Part shown: positions 14,880 through 22,744 of the stretch, piece by piece
Layout of the letters: the number at the start of each line of letters is the position of its first letter
How positions within the stretch are numbered: the first letter of the stretch is position 1
Origin: Patescibacteria group bacterium
GTDB lineage: Bacteria > Patescibacteriota > Minisyncoccia > RBG-13-40-8-A
DNA: 37,097 nt
Assembly (NCBI GenBank): GCA_018897295.1
Contig: JAHILA010000013.1
Coordinates: 1-37,097 of the forward strand
Direction: 5' to 3'
The notes under the pieces: generated by a model
Databases searched by the model: none
Told to the model about the DNA's origin: nothing
Seen by the model: the letters and a program-made list of their open reading frames with translations, nothing else
Position numbers and translations under genes: made by a program

Positions 14880-15444
14880 TCCCTTTTCTTGCGTATTTGG
14901 AAATTAAGTGGCTTATAAAAAGAAAAATTATAATCCCGATAAGTAAAGCTGTTTCCCCGTATTTAAGATATTTTTTAAACAAATCAAGATATGCGGAAGA
15001 GAAATAAGCAATGCCGCCAATTAAAGAAACCCAAGCAACCGAGGAAACAATGATGGTTTTTAAATAAGACATAAGCGGAATCTTTAATGCCCCGGCGCGC
15101 ATTAATACGCCGTGATAAATTAAAGTAAATCTCATTATAAAAATTGTACTCCCTGTGTTGTTTTGTAATCTTCTATCTAGTGCCATCGATATTTTACCCA
15201 TCCATTTTTTGGCAAATTTGGATTTTTTTTCAAGGTGTCCTCCCAGAAAATACCAAAAGAAATCGCTGAAAATTATTCCTGCTAATACAACCGCGATTAA
15301 GACGTTCAAGTTTAAATATTCAAGATGCGCCAAATAAATAGAGGCGAACAAAAATGCTTCCCCCTCTATTATCATTCCGATAAAAATCAGAATATAAATC
15401 CACAAACCAAGAGATATAAAATGATGCAAAAAAAGCGATTCCAT
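14857..15444 (-). CDS. DedA-family (VTT domain) membrane protein
   Basis: This 195-residue integral membrane protein belongs by pattern to the DedA/VTT family, some of which flip polyprenyl phosphate or phospholipids. It shows a glycine/acid start (IEGEAFLFASIYLA), FSDFFWYFLGGHLEKKS, and the conserved amphipathic segment FIMRFTLIYHGVLMRAGALK with the family arginines. Four to five helices are visible. It starts 6 nt after tkt. The family supports a role in lipid-carrier recycling, but the substrate is not shown here. Confidence 0.85.
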   Translation of the reverse strand: MESLFLHHFISLGLWIYILIFIGMIIEGEAFLFASIYLAHLEYLNLNVLIAVVLAGIIFSDFFWYFLGGHLEKKSKFAKKWMGKISMALDRRLQNNTGSTIFIMRFTLIYHGVLMRAGALKIPLMSYLKTIIVSSVAWVSLIGGIAYFSSAYLDLFKKYLKYGETALLIGIIIFLFISHLISKYARKGIENNNVS

Positions 15445-15450
15445 AATTAT

Positions 15451-17751
15451 TTACTCTAATGCTTTTAGGATTTTTTCTTTAAGTCCCTGCGGATCGAATT
15501 TGGCATATTGATAAACCTCGGACGGCGGGCCTGATTTAAGGAATTTATTAATGCCGATTATTTTCTTTTCATAATCTTTGGGCAGGACAAACGCATTTAA
15601 AAATCCGGGCCAGCCATTATGCAGCGTTATCACTCTCTGCCTGTCTTCATCAGGAAATATTGCATTGGCTTTTTCCGGATTCGTCTGCCTTAATTCCTCG
15701 AATAATTCCGGCGAAGTAACAGCCAAAATTTTAACATCATTATTTACTTCTATGTCCGGCAGAATCTCCAGGACATTTGCCAAAATCTGGCCTCCAGAAA
15801 TCGCCAGAACAATTTTCTTTTTTCCATTCTCGGAATAATTCTTGAATACATATGCGCCATTAATTGCTTCTCGAGCCGGCGGTACTCCGTTTTCGCGCTT
15901 GAATACAAGAGTATTCGGCCTCATTATTGACAAAGCAATAGGTTCGCCTTTTTCCAATGCATAAAACAGCATTTCAATAGTTTCATTGGCGTCTAATGGT
16001 TTGTAAACCTTAATTCCGGGATAAGCCATAAATAGCGACATCCAGAATAATCCATGATGAGTTGGGCCGTCTTCGCCTGTTTCCGGACCGTCGTGCGCAG
16101 CCAGCATAATAAAGAATCCTTTGAATTTCTGGTTGACTTCTTCATACACAGCATTGTTTATCAAGGCCATTCTTACTGGATTGCTCATAATTGATGTAAA
16201 TACTCCGTAAGTTGCAAAAACGCTCATTGCCTGGAATCCTCCTGGCAAAATATCCTGAGTTAATGCGCAAGACATCATTGCCATATTCTGCTCAGCAATT
16301 CCAAACCTGATTCCTCTGCCTAATGGATTTTCTTTATTGATAATTCCAAAAACATTTTCTGCGGCGCTGGTTAAAATCGATTTTGCCAAATCTCCGGAAC
16401 CGAGATAGAAAAACGCTGTCTGGGACATCAGCCATTTAAAAAACGCTTCTGTTGCTTTTCTTGTGGCAATAGCTTTGCCCTGCTCAAAAACCAATTCCGC
16501 AGGCAACGCATCAGGCCTTTTCACTGATTTATAATCAGCAATCGGGCGGTTCCCAAGCGCTTTTTTCATCTGTTCCAGTAATTCTTGTTCTGTTTTTTGT
16601 TTTTTGGCGCCGATTTCCAATCGTCCAGTGAGATAATCGACGTATTCTGCGGTTAATTTTGAAAGCACTGCTTCAATATCTTTTATTTGTTCGCCTTCAA
16701 TTCCCGGCACATCAAATCCCAGTTTTTTCATTGCTTGCACATATTCCTCGTGCGGCAATGGCATGCCATGAGAATCAGCAGTATCTTCCAATTTCCCGTA
16801 ATCTTTACCTTTAATCGTGTGGCAAATAATCACTGTTGCTTTTTTATTGTCAAATCCCTGAAACGCTTTTCTATAAGCATAAATCAATTCTGTAATATTA
16901 TGCCCATCAACCTCAATAATATTCCAGCCGGACCCGAACCAATGATTTAAATACGGCGAATTAATCACCTCGGTAATTGGCCCATCAATCCCGAATTTAT
17001 TTAAATCTAAACTGACAACTAAATTATCCATGCCTAATGCTTGGGTCAAGTTTCGCGCTTCATAACTCATTCCCTCTTCTGTTTCCGCATCTCCGGCCAG
17101 AACAAAAACTTTAGTATCCAGACCATTTGATTTCTGCAGGGTTGCTAGCCCCAAAGCAGCAGACAAACCATGTCCAGAAGAACCAGTAGACATATCTGAC
17201 AAAGGATAATTCGCTTCAACGTGCCCACTCGGTCCACCGCAATGCCTGAAACGCACCAAACAGCTCGGATAAAAAGCATCCAGTTTTTTAATATCAAATT
17301 CTCCGCCTTTTCTTTTTAATGATTCATAAATTAGGGATAATGTTGAATGGAACAATGGCGTACAATGGCCTGCTGCCCAAACAATCCTGTCCCGGCCCGG
17401 ACTGTTCGGATCCAATGGGTCAAAAGTAAAATCACCAGACAAAAGCAAAGACAAGATTTGTTCTACTTTTGAAGAAGAACCTCCAGGATGCCCTGACTTG
17501 ATGCTGTCAATGGCGCAAAAAGCCAGCGCCCTGATAATTTTTGCCAGATGCGCGGTTTTTTCCAAATCAATTCCATCAATCGGTTTCAAGTTTAAATCCT
17601 GTAAATTAATATAATATCCGCCTTCTGCTAGATATTTAAATCTTTTCGGCTCTTTTTTCATCAAGGCGCCCAATTCTTTCTTATCCAGGATATTATAATC
17701 CGTTTTTTTATTGTTCTTATTGTTTTTGATTATTATTTTTTTGATAACCAT
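15451..17751 (-). CDS. tkt: transketolase
   Basis: Transketolase moves two-carbon units between sugar phosphates using thiamine diphosphate, linking glycolysis to pentoses for nucleotides. The 766 residues exceed the usual 650-680. The extra length is an N-terminal lysine-rich leader and a longer middle part. The ThDP motif reads GDAETEEGMSYEA, then LNKFGIDG. The substrate loop SGHPGGSSS and the catalytic-domain motif GIAEQNMAMM are intact. It heads an operon with dedA, rlmE, prmC, purD and the SET gene. The ATG lies directly next to a conserved hairpin, which suggests translational control. Confidence 0.95.
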   Translation of the reverse strand: MVIKKIIIKNNKNNKKTDYNILDKKELGALMKKEPKRFKYLAEGGYYINLQDLNLKPIDGIDLEKTAHLAKIIRALAFCAIDSIKSGHPGGSSSKVEQILSLLLSGDFTFDPLDPNSPGRDRIVWAAGHCTPLFHSTLSLIYESLKRKGGEFDIKKLDAFYPSCLVRFRHCGGPSGHVEANYPLSDMSTGSSGHGLSAALGLATLQKSNGLDTKVFVLAGDAETEEGMSYEARNLTQALGMDNLVVSLDLNKFGIDGPITEVINSPYLNHWFGSGWNIIEVDGHNITELIYAYRKAFQGFDNKKATVIICHTIKGKDYGKLEDTADSHGMPLPHEEYVQAMKKLGFDVPGIEGEQIKDIEAVLSKLTAEYVDYLTGRLEIGAKKQKTEQELLEQMKKALGNRPIADYKSVKRPDALPAELVFEQGKAIATRKATEAFFKWLMSQTAFFYLGSGDLAKSILTSAAENVFGIINKENPLGRGIRFGIAEQNMAMMSCALTQDILPGGFQAMSVFATYGVFTSIMSNPVRMALINNAVYEEVNQKFKGFFIMLAAHDGPETGEDGPTHHGLFWMSLFMAYPGIKVYKPLDANETIEMLFYALEKGEPIALSIMRPNTLVFKRENGVPPAREAINGAYVFKNYSENGKKKIVLAISGGQILANVLEILPDIEVNNDVKILAVTSPELFEELRQTNPEKANAIFPDEDRQRVITLHNGWPGFLNAFVLPKDYEKKIIGINKFLKSGPPSEVYQYAKFDPQGLKEKILKALE

Positions 17752-17752
17752 A

Positions 17753-17822
17753 CCCCGTAGTAGATTTCCGACTAATTAAAATTTATTTGTTGCCCCGCAA
17801 CAGTCGGAAATTCACTACGGGG
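17753..17822 (-). promoter_or_regulatory. covarying hairpin element, copy 2 (5' UTR of tkt)
   Basis: Outer stem CCCCGTAG (17753-17760) with CTACGGGG (17815-17822), middle stem 17764-17773 with 17802-17811, side hairpin GTTGC-CCC-GCAAC (17789-17801). Read as RNA the 3' arm ends CGGGG, one base before the tkt AUG, so any G-rich ribosome site is inside the stem. A TATAAT box lies at 17862-17857. Confidence 0.72.
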
Positions 17823-17875
17823 CATAAATTAAAATACTTAATACCTACTATTTTTAATTATAACAAAATTTTAAA

Positions 17876-17904
17876 GAAATAAAAATGGGTCCCGCAGCTG
17901 CGGG
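17876..17904 (-). terminator. terminator of the exported coiled-coil gene
   Basis: CCCGC (17891-17895), loop AGCT, GCGGG (17900-17904), extended by flanking GGT/ACC-like bases. On the minus strand ATTTTTATTTC follows. Confidence 0.7.
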
Positions 17905-17922
17905 GTCATTTATTTACTTTTC

Positions 17923-18705
17923 TTACTCTTCTGTTGTCGGAAAAGCAGCTCTTAATTCGTCTTTTGCTGCCTGTATTGCTGCTTTAAAATCATTCAGTGC
18001 TTTTTTGAATGCATCCTGCCTGGTTTCAACCAGTGTTTTGGTGCTGATTTTCTCAATCGCTTGCCTGTCGCTGTTGTATTTATCTTTTCCTGCTTTTAAT
18101 TCTGCCATAAAAGTCGTTCTTATTTGATTGGCGTCAACTCCTGCAGCGCAATCGTCTTTGGCTTTTTGCACAGCCACTTGATAAGCATTGCGATAAGCGT
18201 TCCTGGCATTTTCTGTTGCTGTTTTGCGATTATTGATTAACTGGTCTAATCCAGTTCTAAAAGTAGAGATTGCCGCATCAACAGCTGTCTTACGCGCAGA
18301 TATTGCAGCTTCCACTGCCTGCTTAAATTCAAGCACTGCCTGCTTTTGCGCGTCTGTCTGCGCTTTTTCTTCTAATTTAGTATACTGCTCCTCTCTGTTT
18401 TGCTCCCATTTCTCCCTGTGTTCTGCCAGTTTTTCTTCTCTTTGCAATCTTCTTTTCTCTAAGTTTTGCAATCTCTCTTCTTGCCTATTTGTTAATCTCT
18501 CCTGATTTTTGGCGAGATTCTGATCAACCCTTTCAATCCAATTTTCTATTCTTGAACAAAACACTCCTTTGTTTTTCCCGCCAGCATTATCACTTTTAGC
18601 CATAGATAATACAGGCAACAAAAATGACACTGCTAATAGCATTACTAATATGCTGATTGAAATCTTTCTAAAATTCGTTTTCATTGTAGGATTGACCAAA
18701 ATCAT
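17923..18705 (-). CDS. exported coiled-coil protein
   Basis: This 260-residue protein has a signal peptide or anchor at about 13-36, then a long charged helical region. The first part (55-125) is rich in E, K, R and Q; the second (125-250) is Ala-rich with repeated KTAVDAAI or KTATENA motifs. It looks like an extracellular coiled coil. The start at MILVNP is chosen because AGGAG lies 4 nt before it; MKTNF at 18684 is possible. It overlaps the preceding exported gene by 38 bp, so the two may act together. Function unknown. Confidence 0.75.
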   Translation of the reverse strand: MILVNPTMKTNFRKISISILVMLLAVSFLLPVLSMAKSDNAGGKNKGVFCSRIENWIERVDQNLAKNQERLTNRQEERLQNLEKRRLQREEKLAEHREKWEQNREEQYTKLEEKAQTDAQKQAVLEFKQAVEAAISARKTAVDAAISTFRTGLDQLINNRKTATENARNAYRNAYQVAVQKAKDDCAAGVDANQIRTTFMAELKAGKDKYNSDRQAIEKISTKTLVETRQDAFKKALNDFKAAIQAAKDELRAAFPTTEE

Positions 18706-18973
18706 TAATCTCCTGGCTGTCTGCTGTAATCAAATTGATATCAGCAGTTTCTTCGTTCATTAGTATTTCTTCATTATCGGAAAAAGTCAGAATTGCATCA
18801 ATAATATCATCAACATTTCCGGTTGTCGCCGGAATAGGCAGCATTTCTTTTGAAACATCCTGTATTTTTGCCGAATTATCCCCATTGTTAATTAAGTTAA
18901 ACTCATTGATTCCGAAAATAACTATTACTAAAACTATAATAACAATAGGAACTAATATTTTCCATTTTGTCAT
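18668..18973 (-). CDS. small anchored acidic protein
   Basis: This 101-residue protein has one N-terminal membrane helix (about 5-21) and an acidic, probably extracytoplasmic tail, with MLPIPATTGNVDDIIDAI in the middle. No family is recognised. It overlaps the start of the exported coiled-coil gene, which suggests translational coupling and a shared surface role. Confidence 0.6.
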   Translation of the reverse strand: MTKWKILVPIVIIVLVIVIFGINEFNLINNGDNSAKIQDVSKEMLPIPATTGNVDDIIDAILTFSDNEEILMNEETADINLITADSQEINDFGQSYNENEF

Positions 18974-19022
18974 AGGATTATGAATTTGGTTTAAAATTAA
19001 TTTATTAAATGAAATTCGACCT

Positions 19023-20117
19023 TTAAGCGTTGCTTTTTATTTCTATTACGTCGCCGTCTTTTACAATATATCCCTTGCCTTCTGTGCGGATTAATCCTTT
19101 TTCGCGCGCACTGGCAAATCCGTGCGCATTTAACAAGTCCTTCCAGTCAATAACTTCGGCTTTAATAAAGCATCTTTCAAAATCAGTATGGATTGCTCCG
19201 CCCGCTTGCGGCGCAGTATTGCCCATTTTCATGGTCCATGCGCGGGTTTCATCTTCGCCTGTTGTGAGAAAGGTTATCAAATCCAATAATTTATACGCTT
19301 CCTTGATTAATTCATCCAATTTGGATAATTCCGGCAACCCAAGCGTCTTCCTTTCATTAATAGTTAAATCCCCTGCTCCGAATTCGCTTAAAATATCAAT
19401 TATAATATACGGCCAATCTTTTTCTTTAAAACTCTGGATTATTTCCGCAGGAATTTCTTCTTCAACGCCATTGAGCAAATATAATCTTTTTTTCATAGTC
19501 AAAAGCTGGCAGCTTTGCAATATTCTTTCTTCATCCTCGTTCCATTCTGCTTCACTTAAAACCTTTCCTGTTTTTAATAATTCTTTGGCTTTTTTCATTG
19601 CTTCCTGCTCCCCGACAAAAGCTCCGCATTTTGACGGGCCCGCCTGCTTGCGCGAAGCGCTTGCGGCGGGTTTTCCTATTTTTTCTAAAATTTTATCCAC
19701 TGTCTCCAAATCTTTTAAAGCCATTTCTGTATCTAAAATTTCCTTGTCTTCTATTGGGTCGATTTTATTCCTGGGATTAATGATTTTTTCATTCTTAAAA
19801 CAGCGTAAAACATAAACAACAGCATCAACTTCTCTAATATTTGCCAAGAACTTATTGCCCAGCCCCTCGCCTTGACTTGCGCCTTTGACCAAGCCCGCAA
19901 TATCCACAAACTGGACTGTGGTATAAATTTTTTTCTTTGAATGGGTTAAGTCAGCCAGTTTATCAACTCGCTCGTCAGGCACAGCAACAACGCCAATGTT
20001 CGGGTCAATGGTACAAAAAGGATAATTTGCGCAATCTACTTGTTTTTTGGTGATTGCCTGGAATAAAGTCGATTTTCCCACATTCGGCAACCCCACAATT
20101 CCAATTGATAATGACAT
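19023..20117 (-). CDS. ychF: redox-regulated ATPase YchF (Obg-type)
   Basis: YchF/OLA1 is a ribosome-linked P-loop NTPase that prefers ATP. The 364 residues hold G1 GLPNVGKST (8-16), DIAGLVKGASQGEGLGNKFL as the G3 region, and LYLLNGVEEE, where NxxE replaces the NKxD that would select guanine. A C-terminal TGS domain ends GYIVKDGDVIEIK. About 20 residues (KPAASASRKQAGP and flanks) in the coiled-coil arm come from a palindromic element. It starts 1 nt after rarA. Confidence 0.95.
   Translation of the reverse strand: MSLSIGIVGLPNVGKSTLFQAITKKQVDCANYPFCTIDPNIGVVAVPDERVDKLADLTHSKKKIYTTVQFVDIAGLVKGASQGEGLGNKFLANIREVDAVVYVLRCFKNEKIINPRNKIDPIEDKEILDTEMALKDLETVDKILEKIGKPAASASRKQAGPSKCGAFVGEQEAMKKAKELLKTGKVLSEAEWNEDEERILQSCQLLTMKKRLYLLNGVEEEIPAEIIQSFKEKDWPYIIIDILSEFGAGDLTINERKTLGLPELSKLDELIKEAYKLLDLITFLTTGEDETRAWTMKMGNTAPQAGGAIHTDFERCFIKAEVIDWKDLLNAHGFASAREKGLIRTEGKGYIVKDGDVIEIKSNA
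19636..19670. repeat. palindromic element inside ychF
   Basis: CCCGCC (19639-19644) pairs with GGCGGG (19665-19670), inner GCGC-GAA-GCGC (19650-19660). It encodes KPAASASRKQAGP in the helical arm of YchF, a region that tolerates length change. Confidence 0.72.
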
Positions 20118-20118
20118 A

Positions 20119-21321
20119 TTATTTCAAATACTTTTTGTTTTTTAATTTTTCCGGCAAATAGTCCTGCTTTTCTTTATAATTAAAATCAGGGGAATATTTA
20201 TAATTCTTACCGTAATTTAAATCCTTCATTAATTTTGTCGGCGCGTTGCGGATATGCAGTGGCACAGACAAATTTCCATATTCTTTAACATCAGCCATTG
20301 CTTTTTCATAAGCAATATACAATTCATTGGACTTTTTGCACTTTGCCATATAAACAACTACCTGCGCAAGAATCACACCGCATTCCGGCATACCGATATA
20401 ATGACAGGCATTATAAGCGCTTACTGCCTGCTCTAGAGCGCGCGAATTTTCCAATCCGATATCTTCTGAAGCAAACCTAATTACTCTGCGCGCAACATAC
20501 AAAGGATCCTCCCCTGCTTCCAGCATTCTTGTTAGCCAGTAAAGCGCAGCATTCGCATCCGACCCACGCATTGATTTATGCAAAGCAGAAATAATATTGT
20601 AATGTTCATCCCCATTTTTATCGTAAAGCAGATACGATTTCTGAAAAGCTTCTTTAATATTTTCTAAAGTAATATTTTTTGACAAAGACGAAGCGTATTC
20701 CAGTGCATTTAAAGCAGTTCGCGCATCGCCATTGCTCATCTGCGCCAGAACTTCAATCACTTTCTTGTCTATCTTAAGTTTTAAATACCCCAGCCCCTTT
20801 TCCTTATCTTTAATTGCTTTATTGATAATTTTAATTAAATGCTCTTTTGTTAATTGCTTTAAAACAAAAACCCGGCAGCGTGACAATAAAGAGCCGACAA
20901 CTTCAAAACTGGGATTTTCTGTTGTTGCGCCGATTAAAACAATCAATCCCTTTTCAACGTCAGGTAATAAGGCGTCCTGCTGTTTTTTGTTCCAGCGATG
21001 GATTTCATCAATAAATAAAATAGTTTTTTTGCCAAATCTCTGGTTCTGCTTTGCGATTTCCACGATTTCTTTCAATTCTTTCAAACCAGTATCAACAGCG
21101 CTGATTTTTTTAAAATCAGATTTTGTCTTCTTGGCAACAATATAAGCCAAGGTTGTTTTTCCGCTTCCCGGCGGCCCCCAGAAAATAATTGAAGGCAATT
21201 GGTCAAGTTCAATTGCCTTTTTCAGTAATTTATCTTTACCAAGAATTTCTTCCTGCCCGAGAAAGTCCTCTAGTTTTTCCGGCCTCATTCTGTCGGCCAA
21301 TGGATTTAAAAAACTTTTCAT
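20119..21321 (-). CDS. rarA: RarA (MgsA) AAA+ replication-recombination ATPase
   Basis: RarA acts at stalled replication forks and at DNA ends. The 400 residues show Walker A GPPGSGKTT (49-57), Walker B ILFIDEIHR, the sensor segment IGATTENPSFEV, and the arginine-finger SRCRVF. The C-terminal tetramer domain includes LHKSMRGSDANAALYWL and the family-typical MPECGVILAQ. It is followed by ychF. The start has no ribosome site; TTGATT-17-TAAAAT ends 6 nt before ATG, so a leaderless mRNA is likely. Confidence 0.95.
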   Translation of the reverse strand: MKSFLNPLADRMRPEKLEDFLGQEEILGKDKLLKKAIELDQLPSIIFWGPPGSGKTTLAYIVAKKTKSDFKKISAVDTGLKELKEIVEIAKQNQRFGKKTILFIDEIHRWNKKQQDALLPDVEKGLIVLIGATTENPSFEVVGSLLSRCRVFVLKQLTKEHLIKIINKAIKDKEKGLGYLKLKIDKKVIEVLAQMSNGDARTALNALEYASSLSKNITLENIKEAFQKSYLLYDKNGDEHYNIISALHKSMRGSDANAALYWLTRMLEAGEDPLYVARRVIRFASEDIGLENSRALEQAVSAYNACHYIGMPECGVILAQVVVYMAKCKKSNELYIAYEKAMADVKEYGNLSVPLHIRNAPTKLMKDLNYGKNYKYSPDFNYKEKQDYLPEKLKNKKYLK

Positions 21322-21327
21322 ACTCTA

Positions 21328-21356
21328 ATTTTAGCTTAAAACCGGTCAATAATCAA
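21328..21356 (-). promoter_or_regulatory. rarA promoter, predicted leaderless
   Basis: TTGATT (21356-21351), 17-bp spacer, TAAAAT (21333-21328), 6 nt to the ATG. It starts just after the terminator of the cold-shock gene. Confidence 0.6.
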
Positions 21357-21357
21357 T

Positions 21358-21391
21358 CAAAAATCGGCCCGATGTTCATCGGACCGATTTT
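21358..21391 (-). terminator. terminator of the cold-shock gene
   Basis: AATCGG-C-CCGATG (21362-21374) pairs with CATCGG-A-CCGATT (21377-21389) with one mismatch. On the minus strand TTTTTGATTG follows. A-rich and T-rich sides could make it work both ways. Confidence 0.85.
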
Positions 21392-21411
21392 TGGAAATCT
21401 TCTTTATTCTT

Positions 21412-21609
21412 TTACACCTTGTTAACGTTTGTAGCGTTAGGTCCTTTCGGACTTTCGGCTATGTCAAACGTTACCTTGTCACCTTCCCTAAGTTCGTCAA
21501 ATTTGGCGTTCTTAAGTTCGTTTGAATGAAAAAAGAGATCTTTTTCAGCTCCTTCATAAGTGACGAAGCCAAACCCACGATCTGTGAGTCTTTTGATAGT
21601 TCCTTCCAT
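21412..21609 (-). CDS. cold-shock domain protein
   Basis: This 65-residue CspA-type OB-fold protein binds single-stranded RNA or DNA. RNP1 is GFGFVTY (12-18) and RNP2 is LFFHSN (25-30). The length is normal for the family. No ribosome site is obvious. The promoter places the start near 21698, so the 5' leader is about 88 nt, long for this genome and in keeping with cold-shock mRNAs that are controlled by leader folding. Confidence 0.95.
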   Translation of the reverse strand: MEGTIKRLTDRGFGFVTYEGAEKDLFFHSNELKNAKFDELREGDKVTFDIAESPKGPNATNVNKV

Positions 21610-21703
21610 AAATATAGGTTAACGAATTAAATTCTCAAACTTAGATTACTGCAGTATTTAAACTCGACTATGTTTCACTTTCAGCTCTAGCTTGGACAAA
21701 TAT

Positions 21704-21732
21704 ATACTATCATAGAACAATTATCGTGTCAA
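21704..21732 (-). promoter_or_regulatory. promoter of the cold-shock gene
   Basis: TTGACA (21732-21727), 17-bp spacer, TAGTAT (21709-21704). It faces away from the SWIB promoter. Confidence 0.6.
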
Positions 21733-21749
21733 TGATTTGGCCACAGGGC

Positions 21750-21779
21750 TTTACAATCCTTTACAATCCTTTACAAACC
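21750..21779. repeat. three tandem 10-bp repeats at the SWIB promoter
   Basis: CTTTACAATC at 21750-21759 and 21760-21769, then CTTTACAAAC from 21769-21770 on. The third copy supplies the -35 TTTACA. The one-turn spacing would place a bound factor on one DNA face. Confidence 0.7.
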
Positions 21780-21798
21780 CCTGTATAGGGACTATAAT
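21770..21798 (+). promoter_or_regulatory. SWIB gene promoter
   Basis: TTTACA (21770-21775), 17-bp spacer, TATAAT (21793-21798). The predicted start near 21805 gives a 29-nt A-rich leader with no clear Shine-Dalgarno site. Confidence 0.75.
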
Positions 21799-21833
21799 TA
21801 AAGCAGAGATAATAATTAATAATTAAAAAACAT

Positions 21834-22091
21834 ATGGCACAAAAAGCAAACTCAGCGTTTATGAAGCCGTTGAAAGTCAGCGCGGCTTTAGCTGAAGTCG
21901 TTGGTAATGGTCCAATGCCGAGATCCGAAGTTGTGAAAAAGCTTTGGGTATATATCAAGAAGCACGATCTTCAAGACAAAACCGACAGACGCAATATTAA
22001 TGCTGACGAAAATCTGAAAGCAGTGTTTGGCGGAAAGAAAACCGTCAATATGTTCGAAATGACAAAGCTTGTTTCAAAACATCTTTCATAG
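21834..22091 (+). CDS. SWIB/MDM2-domain protein
   Basis: This 85-residue protein is a stand-alone SWIB domain, basic at the N-terminus. Typical features are FMKPLKVSAALAEVVG, MPRSEVVKKLWVYIKKH, and NINADENLKAVFG followed by VNMFEMTKLVSKHL. In eukaryotes the fold is in chromatin remodellers. Short bacterial forms are known in Chlamydia and CPR genomes and may bind DNA, but their role is unclear. It is one of the few plus-strand genes, with its own promoter and terminator. Its last 19 bases are duplicated at 24593. Confidence 0.92.
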   Translation: MAQKANSAFMKPLKVSAALAEVVGNGPMPRSEVVKKLWVYIKKHDLQDKTDRRNINADENLKAVFGGKKTVNMFEMTKLVSKHLS

Positions 22092-22153
22092 TCAGTTGCT
22101 TAAATTTTCGAAAATTTAACAAAAACCCCCTCGCAAGAGGGGTTTTTGTTTTA
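22072..22153. repeat. direct repeat, left copy (SWIB 3' end plus terminator)
   Basis: The 82-bp left copy covers the last codons of the SWIB gene, an 18-bp palindrome (22101-22118) and the terminator. The 84-bp right copy is at 24593-24676. They differ by one extra A and by the terminator loop (GCAA against GTTGA). Confidence 0.9.
22121..22152 (+). terminator. SWIB gene terminator
   Basis: CCCCTC (22127-22132), GCAA tetraloop, GAGGGG (22137-22142), flanked by five A and five T residues, so it can act in both directions and may also serve convergent transcription. Confidence 0.92.
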
Positions 22154-22172
22154 TCTATAAAAAATTCAAAAG

Positions 22173-22637
22173 TTATTTTTCTTTTATTATTCCGCCGTGA
22201 TAAATCAATTTATATACCAACCTTCTTTTATGAAAAATCGTTTCCTCTCCTTCAAATTTTTCTACTGTTCCCTTTGTTTTATTAAAATATTTAAAATTAT
22301 CTTTTTTAAATCTGTAGGGTCCTCTGAATGGTTTGTTTTCTGAAATTCCTCTCAACGTCTCTTTAAGAAATTGATAAATTTGCCCTGGGGAGACGATTTG
22401 AGAGATAATTTTTCCGTAATAATTCATACCCCAAATTGTTTTTCCACCTTCCCAAACAATTTCCTCGCCAACGAAAAAATTTAACCCGAAATATCTATCT
22501 CTGTATTTTAATCCTCCTTCTTTAAACTCAAATTCTTTGCTTCCATCGAGAAGAAGTTTTTCTCCACCTTCGCCACTTGAAGTATAAGTGTTAATTTTCG
22601 CTTTCACTAAAAATTTACTTAATTGTTTTATATTCAT
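22173..22637 (-). CDS. DUF5680-like protein
   Basis: This 154-residue soluble protein matches by eye the DUF5680 pattern: a short helical start, KINTYTSSGEGG, FEFKEGGLKYRDRYFG, F-GEE-VWEGG, and IWGMNYYGKI. The biochemical role is unknown. It is the left-most gene of the cassette between the SWIB-derived direct repeats. A terminator separates it from the two radical SAM genes, so it is probably transcribed alone. Confidence 0.7.
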   Translation of the reverse strand: MNIKQLSKFLVKAKINTYTSSGEGGEKLLLDGSKEFEFKEGGLKYRDRYFGLNFFVGEEIVWEGGKTIWGMNYYGKIISQIVSPGQIYQFLKETLRGISENKPFRGPYRFKKDNFKYFNKTKGTVEKFEGEETIFHKRRLVYKLIYHGGIIKEK

Positions 22638-22690
22638 AATAATATGGTTAATTCTATTTTAAGAATACAAAATATTAATAATATTGTAAA

Positions 22691-22725
22691 GAAAAAGGCC
22701 GCTATAACCTTAAAGGTTAGCGGCC
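22691..22725 (-). terminator. terminator of the radical SAM operon
   Basis: GGCCGC...ACC (22697-22709, 2-nt bulge) pairs with GGTTAGCGGCC (22715-22725). On the minus strand TTTTTC follows. It lies about 20 nt after the radical SAM stop. Confidence 0.85.
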
Positions 22726-22744
22726 CAAATGTACTACATTCTCT

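Noticed and set aside
19030-19815. 261-codon plus-strand ORF
   Set aside because: It lies antisense to ychF, whose motifs are complete; codon pattern and lack of motifs show it is a shadow.
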